A stretch of DNA of 5,005 nt from an uncultured Blautia sp. Its GTDB lineage: Bacteria; Bacillota; Clostridia; Lachnospirales; Lachnospiraceae. Positions 1 to 5,005 of the stretch are shown here, piece by piece; within the stretch, counting starts at the first letter, position 1, and every line of letters begins with the position of its first letter. The DNA lies in contig CAKSAW010000087.1 in assembly GCA_934437695.1 (NCBI GenBank), forward strand, positions 1 through 5,005, read 5' to 3'. Below the pieces are notes generated by a model. That model was not told where the DNA came from. It worked only from the letters and a program-made list of their open reading frames with translations, and did no database searches. Made by a program: the position numbers and the translations under genes.

Positions 1-65
1 ACTGCTGTAAGGCCTGCAAGCATAGCTGCTGTTAATGTGATTGCCATAGCTTTTCTCTTCATCAT
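1..65 (-). CDS. N-terminus of a secreted protein, probably an ABC sugar-binding lipoprotein (partial)
   Basis: Only the first 21 codons are in the window; the gene continues past the left edge. The protein opens with two methionines, then Lys-Arg-Lys, then a hydrophobic Ala/Leu/Thr-rich stretch (AITLTAAMLAGLTA), which is a standard signal peptide. A lipobox cysteine would be expected just beyond the edge but cannot be seen. The first ATG (base 65) lies 7 nt after a strong GGAGG; the second ATG (base 62) is also possible. The gene follows the LacI-family regulator on the same strand after an 83-nt gap, the usual position of the solute-binding protein of a carbohydrate ABC importer (CUT1 type) in Clostridia. 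That role is inferred from the signal peptide and context alone. Another exported protein, such as a secreted glycosidase, remains possible. Confidence 0.6.
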   Translation of the reverse strand, partial: MMKRKAMAITLTAAMLAGLTA

Positions 66-69
66 GTTA

Positions 70-79
70 TTACCTCCTT
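70..79 (-). promoter_or_regulatory. Strong ribosome binding site of the signal-peptide gene
   Basis: The minus strand reads AAGGAGGTAA, a near-perfect match to the 16S anti-Shine-Dalgarno sequence. The GGAGG core ends 7 nt before the ATG at base 65, which supports that start over the adjacent ATG at 62. The signal is much stronger than that of the upstream regulator gene, so this protein is probably made at a higher level. Confidence 0.85.
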
Positions 80-148
80 GTGATAATTGTTTTGGGTTGA
101 TTGTAACTTTTCAGCAGTCCACCAACTGTGAAGATACTGAAGATTTTC

Positions 149-1162
149 TTATTTTGCCAGATTTCTGACTGATGCACCGGGGAAAAGTCTTCCATCAACG
201 GTGAATTTATCGATGATCGTTGTTTTAGGATTTTCGATAAGATCAATCAGCTTCTGTGCGGCAAGCCGTCCAATCGTTTCTGTGTCCTGACACAGAGTTG
301 TCAGCCGTGGCTCCAGGATGCGTGCAAAAGTAAGTCCGTCATAGCCTGCAATGGAAATATCATCTGGTATTCGAAGTCCACGTTCGTGGATTTCATTGAT
401 GCCACCCAGTGCGGAGAAGTCATCCGGATAGAGGATACAGGTAGGAGGATCTTTCAGATCCAGAAGCTCTGAAGTTGCTATTGCTGCAGCTTCTGCATCT
501 CGATAAGGAATGACTGGCATATATTCATCAGGTATATCGATTCGTTTTTTCTGGAGAGTTCTGTAAAAACTTCCAAGTCTGTTTCGTGTGACAGAGGAAT
601 CTTCTCCGTGAATATAGGCAATCTTTCTGTGTCCCCGTTCAAGAATATAAGAGACAAGTTCTTCCATTCCCTGAATGTTGTTGGAAACAACAGCAATTCT
701 TCCATCAAATACATGATCGATAGTGACTACCGGTATCTCGGACTGTACCAGGCGCTGTACCTCTTCTGTAAAAAAATTGATACAGGCGATCACCACTCCA
801 TCGACTCCACGGTAACGGCAGTGCTCATAATAACTGAGATGCTGACCGGAGAGGTTTCCGCTGGTAAAAGTGATGTCATATCCTCTGGATTCGGCAGTGC
901 GTTTAAAGCTTTCCAGTACATGATTGAAATAATCATGGGTGAGGCCACTCATGGCTTCGTCTACAAAAAGTACGCCAAGATTATAACTGCGTCTGGTCTT
1001 TAGTGCTCTTGCTGAGGAATTTGGAAGATATCCCATTTCTGATGCAGTCTTCAAAATAAGCTGTCGGGTTTCTTCGCTGATATCCGAATAACCATTAAGT
1101 GCTTTGCTGACGCTTGCAACAGATACGTTACATTGTTTTGCGATGTCTTTCATGGATACCAT
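149..1162 (-). CDS. LacI-family transcriptional repressor, complete (337 aa)
   Basis: A cytoplasmic DNA-binding regulator of LacI/GalR type with the usual family length. Residues 4-50 form the N-terminal helix-turn-helix (MKDIAKQCNVSVASVSKALN). V15, A16 and K20 fall at the places of LacI Tyr17, Gln18 and Arg22, which read the operator. Residues 48-58 form the hinge helix (NSSARALKTRR), with L54 matching the leucine that wedges into the central CpG of LacI-family operators. From about residue 60 to 330 it has a periplasmic-binding-protein-like effector domain, including YPDDFSALGGINEI and the GYDGL...EPRLTTL segment typical of sugar-responsive members. The start at 1162 is chosen because a weak AAAAGG lies 12 nt upstream; the ATG at 1153 has no useful site. 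It is divergent from the cellobiose phosphorylase gene and lies just before a probable sugar-importer gene. It is therefore likely a local repressor relieved by cellobiose or a related sugar; the ligand cannot be read from sequence. Confidence 0.95.
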   Translation of the reverse strand: MVSMKDIAKQCNVSVASVSKALNGYSDISEETRQLILKTASEMGYLPNSSARALKTRRSYNLGVLFVDEAMSGLTHDYFNHVLESFKRTAESRGYDITFTSGNLSGQHLSYYEHCRYRGVDGVVIACINFFTEEVQRLVQSEIPVVTIDHVFDGRIAVVSNNIQGMEELVSYILERGHRKIAYIHGEDSSVTRNRLGSFYRTLQKKRIDIPDEYMPVIPYRDAEAAAIATSELLDLKDPPTCILYPDDFSALGGINEIHERGLRIPDDISIAGYDGLTFARILEPRLTTLCQDTETIGRLAAQKLIDLIENPKTTIIDKFTVDGRLFPGASVRNLAK

Positions 1163-1188
1163 ATTATAGTCCAGCCTTTTCTGTTTTT

Positions 1189-1211
1189 GCTTCTAAAACG
1201 TTTTCGCAAGC
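1189..1211. promoter_or_regulatory. Probable LacI-family operator O1 (repressor-gene side)
   Basis: Contains the perfect 10-bp palindrome AAAACGTTTT (1195-1204) with a central CpG, the core expected for LacI-family binding. Its right half, CGTTTTCGCAAG (1199-1210), recurs exactly at 1489-1500. The left half agrees only partly with the mirrored sequence CTTGCGAAAACG (8 of 12 positions), so the site is asymmetric. It overlaps the predicted transcription start of the repressor gene. Binding by the neighbouring repressor is inferred. Confidence 0.6.
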
Positions 1212-1213
1212 TA

Positions 1214-1242
1214 ATCGTACTTTATTTTCAGATAAAATTCAA
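1214..1242 (-). promoter_or_regulatory. Candidate sigma-70-type promoter of the LacI-family gene
   Basis: On the minus strand, TTGAAT (1242-1237) and TACGAT (1219-1214) are separated by 17 nt, each matching four of six consensus bases. Transcription would begin near base 1207, giving a leader of about 45 nt before the ATG at 1162. The predicted start lies inside the AAAACGTTTT / CGTTTTCGCAAG site, as expected if the repressor limits its own synthesis. AT-rich DNA makes chance matches common, so this is a best guess. Confidence 0.4.
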
Positions 1243-1407
1243 GTATTTTTGTTGTATTTGTATAATTTATCCCTGTTGCACAAAAAAGAATTTATAATAA
1301 TTTATTAATTTCACAAAAAACAGGCTTTAATATAACGAAAAGTTTCGCGATGATCTTACGGAAGTTAAAATAACAGTTGTGAAATATTTTGACTGCTAAA
1401 AATGTAG

Positions 1408-1436
1408 TTGATTTTTTTGAAAAACTGAATTATACT
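1408..1436 (+). promoter_or_regulatory. Candidate main promoter of the cellobiose phosphorylase gene
   Basis: TTGATT (1408-1413) and TATACT (1431-1436) are 17 nt apart; the -10 matches five of six consensus bases and the -35 four of six. Transcription would start near base 1443, leaving a leader of about 115 nt. The operator-like repeat at 1489-1500 would then lie inside the transcribed leader, about 45-60 nt downstream of the start. Repression would work there as a roadblock or through a loop to the other copy. Confidence 0.5.
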
Positions 1437-1458
1437 GTGATAAATCCAATCTAAACTA

Positions 1459-1464
1459 TATAAT
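1459..1464 (+). promoter_or_regulatory. Alternative -10 element for the phosphorylase gene
   Basis: A perfect TATAAT, but with no good -35 hexamer 16-18 nt upstream. If used, transcription would begin near base 1471 and the operator-like site (1479-1500) would lie directly after the start, a more classical repressor position. In DNA this AT-rich the hexamer may be chance. Confidence 0.25.
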
Positions 1465-1478
1465 AAACATATAAATTC

Positions 1479-1500
1479 TGAACGTATTCGTTTTCGCAAG
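1479..1500. promoter_or_regulatory. Probable LacI-family operator O2 (phosphorylase side)
   Basis: Contains CGTTTTCGCAAG (1489-1500), identical over 12 bp to the right half of the site near the repressor gene and in the same orientation, 290 bp away. The left half is degenerate, but AACG (1481-1484) and CGTT (1489-1492) form a short inverted repeat. A third shorter match, GTTTTCG, follows at 1504-1510. It lies between the candidate phosphorylase promoters and the ribosome binding site. Confidence 0.55.
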
Positions 1501-1544
1501 TCTGTTTTCGGCCTTTTCTTCACAAGTGTTTATTTATTCTTTTT

Positions 1545-1551
1545 AAGGAGG
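1545..1551 (+). promoter_or_regulatory. Strong ribosome binding site of the phosphorylase gene
   Basis: AAGGAGG ends 7 nt before the ATG at 1559. This near-ideal sequence and spacing fixes the start codon, in agreement with the N-terminus expected for clostridial cellobiose phosphorylases (MKFG-F/Y-FDD). Confidence 0.9.
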
Positions 1552-1558
1552 CTTTTCA

Positions 1559-3994
1559 ATGAAATTCGGATATTTTGACGACAAGGCGAAAGAATATGTT
1601 ATCACTACACCACATACACCATTACCCTGGATCAATTATCTGGGAAGTAATGATTTCTTTTCACTGATCTCCAACACCTGCGGAGGATATAGCTTTTATA
1701 AAGATGCAAAATTGTTGCGAATTACCAGGTACCGTTATAATAATATTCCTGCAGATTCCAACGGAAAGTATTATTATATTAATGATGACGGAGTAATCTG
1801 GAATCCGGGAACTATGCCGTCTGCAACAGAAACAGATACTTATGAATGCAGACATGGTCTTGGATACAGTCGCTTCTGTTCTTCGAAAAATAATCTAAAA
1901 GCAGAGCTTCTGGTTTTTGTGCCCTCTGATGCTTCATGTGAGATCAATTGTCTGAAACTGAAAAATAACTCTGAAACTGAAAAAAATATTTCTCTGTTCT
2001 CATACGTGGAATTCTGCCTCTGGAATGCAGTGGATGACGCATCGAACTTCCAGAGAAATTTAAGTATCGGAGAAGTGGAAGTACAGGGGAGTACGATTTA
2101 TCATAAGACAGAATACAGAGAAAGAAGGAAACATTACAGTTTCTTTACAGTAAATACACAGGTGGACAATTATGATACCAACAGAGATGCTTTTCTGGGA
2201 GCAGGAAACGGGAATGCTTTTCCGGAAGCTGTATGTAAGAAAAAATGCAGTAACTCTATTGCAAGCGGATGGTATCCCATTGCTGCACATCAGATAGATC
2301 TGACTCTGCTGCCGGGAGAGGAAAAAGAATTTGTTTTTATGCTGGGATATTGTGAAAATCCGGCAGATGATAAATGGGAAGCTCCCGGAATTATCAATAA
2401 AACCTCTGCAAAAGCATTGATTGAAAGATTTAATACAATGGAAAAAGCGATGCAGGCCTTTGCAGAACTGAAAAATTACTGGGAAACATTGCTGGCACGC
2501 TTTGCAGTCGTCAGCGAGAACGAACATATTGACCGCATGGCAAATATCTGGAATCAATATCAGTGTATGGTAACCTTCAATATGTCCAGATCAGCATCTT
2601 ATTACGAATCAGGAACAGGACGGGGGATGGGGTTTCGCGATTCTTGCCAGGATCTTCTGGGATTTGTGCATCTTATCCCGGAGCGGGCAAGGGAAAGGAT
2701 TATTGATATAGCATCTACACAGTTTCCGGATGGAAGTGCATATCATCAGTACCAGCCGCTGACAAAACAGGGGAATCTGGATGTTGGAAGCGGATTTAAT
2801 GACGACCCGTTATGGCTGATCGCAGCAGTAGCAGCATATATCAAAGAGACTGGTGATTATGGGATACTTGATGTGCAGGTACCCTTTGATTGTAAGAAGG
2901 GAACAGAGGTACCGCTTTTTGAACATCTGGAGAAATCTTTTCATTACACAGTAACCCATCTTGGTCCTCACAAACTTCCTCTGATCGGAAGGGCAGACTG
3001 GAATGACTGCCTGAATCTGAACTGTTTTTCCAGTGAACCTGGAGAATCCTTTCAGACAACAGGGCCGTCGGAAGGCCCTGTGGCAGAATCTGTATTTATT
3101 GCAGGTATGTTTGTGAAATATGGAAAAGAATTTGAGGAGCTCTGTGAGCGGACCGGGCACACAGAACTTGCAAAAGAAGCAGGGAAAGCAGTGGATGAGA
3201 TGTATCAGGCAGTGCTGGATAATGGATGGGACGGAGAATGGTTCCTGCGTGCCTATGATGCACAGTCTGAAAAGGTTGGTTCAAAAGAATGCGAAGAAGG
3301 AAAGATTTTTATTGAACCACAGGGATTCTGTGTTATGGCAGGAATCGGCAAGGAAGAAGGAATAGCAGAAAAAGCTCTGGACTCTGTGAATGAATTGCTG
3401 GAAACAAAGTATGGAATAATGATCCTTCAGCCGGCTTATACAAGATACCATCTGGAACTTGGGGAAATTACTTCTTATCCGCCTGGATATAAAGAAAATG
3501 CAGGAATTTTCTGCCACAACAATCCGTGGATTTCCATTGCGGAGACTGTGCTTGGAAGAGGAAACAGGGCATTTGAGGTTTATCGTAAAATATGTCCATC
3601 TTATATTGAGGAAATCAGTGATATTCACCGGACAGAACCATATGTATATTCGCAGATGATCGCGGGAGCTGATGCACCAGGATTTGGAGAGGCAAAAAAC
3701 AGTTGGCTGACAGGAACTGCAGCGTGGACATTTGTAAACCTGTCACAGGCGCTTCTTGGTATTCTGCCAGGATATGATGGTTTGATCGTAGACCCCTGCC
3801 TTCCGGAAACGTTTGGCGATTTTAAAGTGAACCGTCATTTTAGAGGGGCGGATTATCATATTGAGATCCATAAACCGAAAGGTGTGCAGAAAGGAGTCAG
3901 ATGGATTGAGGTAGATGGTGAGAGGATAAATGGAAACCAGATTCCTATGGTCAATGGCAGAAACGAATACCATGTAATTGTACAGATGGGATAA
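1559..3994 (+). CDS. cbp: Cellobiose phosphorylase, GH94 (EC 2.4.1.20), complete (811 aa)
   Basis: Cytoplasmic enzyme that cleaves cellobiose with inorganic phosphate, inverting the anomeric configuration, to give alpha-glucose 1-phosphate and glucose. The family layout is an N-terminal beta-sandwich (roughly residues 1-275), a helical linker, an (alpha/alpha)6 barrel (about 310-740) and a small C-terminal beta part. The sequence closely follows the Clostridium thermocellum enzyme as I recall it, including the 811-residue length. Visible active-site features are R355 and D361 in RGMGFRDS, the proton donor D483 in [13 protein letters not shown]646 in [11 protein letters not shown]653 in GIFCHNN and T718-G719 in SWLTGTAAW. 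The last two correspond to phosphate-binding positions in the Cellvibrio gilvus enzyme (numbering from memory). There is no signal peptide, so the substrate must be imported. Length and motifs favour cellobiose over cellodextrin phosphorylase (near 990 aa); cellobionate or laminaribiose activity is less likely. The gene appears single and ends at a strong hairpin. Confidence 0.95.
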   Translation: MKFGYFDDKAKEYVITTPHTPLPWINYLGSNDFFSLISNTCGGYSFYKDAKLLRITRYRYNNIPADSNGKYYYINDDGVIWNPGTMPSATETDTYECRHGLGYSRFCSSKNNLKAELLVFVPSDASCEINCLKLKNNSETEKNISLFSYVEFCLWNAVDDASNFQRNLSIGEVEVQGSTIYHKTEYRERRKHYSFFTVNTQVDNYDTNRDAFLGAGNGNAFPEAVCKKKCSNSIASGWYPIAAHQIDLTLLPGEEKEFVFMLGYCENPADDKWEAPGIINKTSAKALIERFNTMEKAMQAFAELKNYWETLLARFAVVSENEHIDRMANIWNQYQCMVTFNMSRSASYYESGTGRGMGFRDSCQDLLGFVHLIPERARERIIDIASTQFPDGSAYHQYQPLTKQGNLDVGSGFNDDPLWLIAAVAAYIKETGDYGILDVQVPFDCKKGTEVPLFEHLEKSFHYTVTHLGPHKLPLIGRADWNDCLNLNCFSSEPGESFQTTGPSEGPVAESVFIAGMFVKYGKEFEELCERTGHTELAKEAGKAVDEMYQAVLDNGWDGEWFLRAYDAQSEKVGSKECEEGKIFIEPQGFCVMAGIGKEEGIAEKALDSVNELLETKYGIMILQPAYTRYHLELGEITSYPPGYKENAGIFCHNNPWISIAETVLGRGNRAFEVYRKICPSYIEEISDIHRTEPYVYSQMIAGADAPGFGEAKNSWLTGTAAWTFVNLSQALLGILPGYDGLIVDPCLPETFGDFKVNRHFRGADYHIEIHKPKGVQKGVRWIEVDGERINGNQIPMVNGRNEYHVIVQMG

Positions 3995-4005
3995 CTGATA
4001 AATAA

Positions 4006-4060
4006 AAGTCCCCACCCATTGCTTATTGCCTGATGCAATTAAAGCAGAGGGTGGGGACTT
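4006..4060. terminator. Two-way intrinsic terminator between the convergent phosphorylase and thrS genes
   Basis: A perfect 12-bp stem pairs 4006-4017 (AAGTCCCCACCC) with 4049-4060 (GGGTGGGGACTT). The interior folds further: TGCTT (4020-4024) with AAGCA (4042-4046), and ATTGC (4025-4029) with GCAAT (4035-4039), capped by the loop CTGAT. Read on the plus strand it starts 11 nt after the phosphorylase stop and is followed by a short T-rich run (CTTATTT). Read on the minus strand it follows thrS by about 30 nt and the exit is richer in T (CTTTTATTTAT), so termination may be stronger for thrS. It insulates the sugar genes from the synthetase gene. Confidence 0.9.
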
Positions 4061-4090
4061 ATTTGAACAGGTTAAAGTAAAATACCTGTT

Positions 4091-5005
4091 TTATTTATTT
4101 TCTTCCTGAACTTCGATTTTACGAATTGTCTTGTTTTTGATTTCTTCTTTGATGGATGTAAGGAATTCACCAAGATCTTTCATTCCTTCATCACCAAGGT
4201 AACGGCTTCTTACGGAAACCTTGCCTTCTTCTTCCTCTTTGGCGCCAACAATGAGCATGTATGGAACTCTTGCAAGGCGTGCTTCGCGGATCTTGTAGCC
4301 CATCTTTTCGGAACGCTGGTCAACAGAGCAGCGGATTCCGTTTTCTTTTAACTGAGCTTCAACTTTGGCAGCATAGTCGTGGAATTTCTCGGAAATTGGA
4401 ATCACACGAACCTGTTCCGGGCAGAGCCATGTCGGGAACATACCTGCATATTTCTCAATGAGCCATGCCAGTGTTCTCTCGTAGCATCCCATGGATGTAC
4501 GATGGATGATGTATGGACGCTGTTTTTCACCGTTTTCATCGATATAATACATGTCGAACTGTTCAGCCAGAAGAGCATCCCACTGAATCGTGATCATAGT
4601 ATCTTCTTTTCCGTATACGTTCTTGGCATTGATATCAACTTTAGGTCCGTAGAATGCAGCTTCGCCAACATCCTCTGTAAATGGAATGTTCAGTTCTTCA
4701 AGCATCTGACGGATATGAGCTTCTGTCTGATCCCACACTTCTGCATCACCGATGTATTTCTCTCTGTTGTTAGGATCCCATTTGGAAAGGTGATAGGTTA
4801 CGTCCTCCTCTACACCAAGAACCTGCAGACAGTACTGTGCAAGTGCGATACAGTCTTTAAATTCTTTTACCATCTGGTCAGGTCTTACAATCAGATGACC
4901 TTCGGAGATCGTGAACTGACGTACACGTGTCAGACCATGCATTTCCCCGGAATCCTCATTACGGAACAGAGTGGATGTTTCACCGTAACGAAGAGGCAGA
5001 TCACG
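4091..5005 (-). CDS. thrS: Threonyl-tRNA synthetase, C-terminal 304 residues (partial)
   Basis: Cytoplasmic class II synthetase that joins threonine to tRNA(Thr). The reading frame stays open to base 5005, so the 5' end, with the TGS, any editing domain and motif 1, lies outside; the internal ATG at 4942 is not the start. Visible parts, in order: the motif 2 region (RDLPLRYGETSTLFRNE, then HGLTRVRQFT); a probable zinc-ligand histidine in SEGH (bases 4895-4897); AFYGPKVDI; a second probable zinc-ligand histidine and motif 3 in IHRTSMGCYERTLAWLIE (His at 4502-4504); then the anticodon-binding domain from about FPTWLCPEQVRVIPI, with RSEKMGYKIREARLARVPYMLIVG. The third zinc ligand, a cysteine, should lie upstream. 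The wording differs from the common bacterial form (for example FTISEGH for FTQDDAH), suggesting a separate subgroup. The stop is TAA at 4093-4091. It is convergent with the phosphorylase gene and functionally unrelated. Confidence 0.95.
   Translation of the reverse strand, partial: RDLPLRYGETSTLFRNEDSGEMHGLTRVRQFTISEGHLIVRPDQMVKEFKDCIALAQYCLQVLGVEEDVTYHLSKWDPNNREKYIGDAEVWDQTEAHIRQMLEELNIPFTEDVGEAAFYGPKVDINAKNVYGKEDTMITIQWDALLAEQFDMYYIDENGEKQRPYIIHRTSMGCYERTLAWLIEKYAGMFPTWLCPEQVRVIPISEKFHDYAAKVEAQLKENGIRCSVDQRSEKMGYKIREARLARVPYMLIVGAKEEEEGKVSVRSRYLGDEGMKDLGEFLTSIKEEIKNKTIRKIEVQEENK

Larger units (their letters stand above)
1163..1558. other. Divergent intergenic control region, 396 bp
   Basis: No credible gene lies here; the short open frames that enter it are unsupported by a ribosome binding site or recognisable product. 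The middle, about 1220-1480, is strongly AT-rich. The ends are marked by two copies of CGTTTTCGCAAG (1199-1210 and 1489-1500), each near a plausible promoter. A weaker inverted repeat, CGAAA-AG-TTTCG, lies between them at 1336-1347. The region must carry the promoters for the repressor (minus) and the phosphorylase (plus). I see no riboswitch, tRNA or convincing small RNA. Confidence 0.75.

Noticed and set aside
608..1003. 131-codon open frame on the plus strand inside the repressor gene
   Set aside because: It lies antisense to a clearly real LacI-family gene, has no ribosome binding site of note, and its translation resembles no protein I know.
1193..1206. CcpA cre site over the AAAACGTTTT palindrome
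   Set aside because: Compared with TGNAANCGNTNNCA it mismatches the first T and the final CA. The exact repeat of the flanking CGTTTTCGCAAG fits the local LacI-family repressor better, although CcpA binding cannot be excluded.
1238..1266. Perfect TATAAT on the plus strand at 1261-1266 as a phosphorylase promoter
   Set aside because: The -35 position (TTCAAG) is poor, the leader would be about 285 nt, and the region is so AT-rich that the hexamer is expected by chance. A better-formed promoter lies at 1408-1436.
1114..1308. 64-codon plus-strand open frame reaching into the intergenic region
   Set aside because: No ribosome binding site, overlaps the repressor start antisense, and the translation of its AT-rich second half is low-complexity.
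1443..1558. Riboswitch or attenuator in the phosphorylase leader
   Set aside because: I find no terminator-antiterminator pair, no RAT/BglG-type antiterminator hairpin and no known riboswitch core; only the short GAACG/CGTTT pairing over the operator-like site.
2060..2557. 165-codon open frame on the minus strand inside the phosphorylase gene
   Set aside because: Shadow of the GH94 coding sequence; its Cys/Phe/Ile-rich composition is typical of antisense translation, and the sense frame is certain.
4942..4942. ATG at 4942 as the true start of the synthetase gene
   Set aside because: The same frame stays open to base 5005 and encodes conserved motif 2 sequence (RDLPLRYGE, LFRNE) upstream of this ATG, so it is an internal methionine.

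Overview
The window looks like chromosome of a low-GC Gram-positive anaerobe, most likely a Lachnospiraceae-type member of the Clostridia. This rests on AT-rich intergenic DNA, strong AAGGAGG ribosome binding sites, a cellobiose phosphorylase resembling the clostridial enzyme from its first residues to its last, and a threonyl-tRNA synthetase of the type I associate with this family. No database search was possible, so the genus is left open.

Layout from left to right. Bases 1-65 (minus strand) hold only the start of a secreted protein with a signal peptide, probably the sugar-binding lipoprotein of an ABC importer. Bases 149-1162 (minus) encode a complete LacI-family repressor that reads toward it. 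Bases 1163-1558 are a divergent control region of about 396 bp. It is AT-rich, with a plausible promoter for each direction and a 12-bp sequence, CGTTTTCGCAAG, present once near each promoter. Bases 1559-3994 (plus) encode a complete 811-residue GH94 cellobiose phosphorylase. Bases 4006-4060 form a long hairpin that can end transcription from both sides. Bases 4091-5005 (minus) are the C-terminal 304 residues of threonyl-tRNA synthetase, which runs off the right edge and is unrelated to the sugar genes.

Reading as a system: the importer that starts at the left edge would bring in cellobiose or short cello-oligosaccharides. The intracellular phosphorylase would split cellobiose with phosphate into glucose 1-phosphate and glucose, saving one ATP per disaccharide. 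The LacI-family protein would repress both arms by binding the paired operator-like sites between them. The phosphorylase assignment is strong; the ligand of the repressor and the substrate of the importer are inferred from context.

I see no mobile element, CRISPR array, RNA gene or clearly novel system. The most interesting signals are the paired operator-like sites and the two-way compound terminator.
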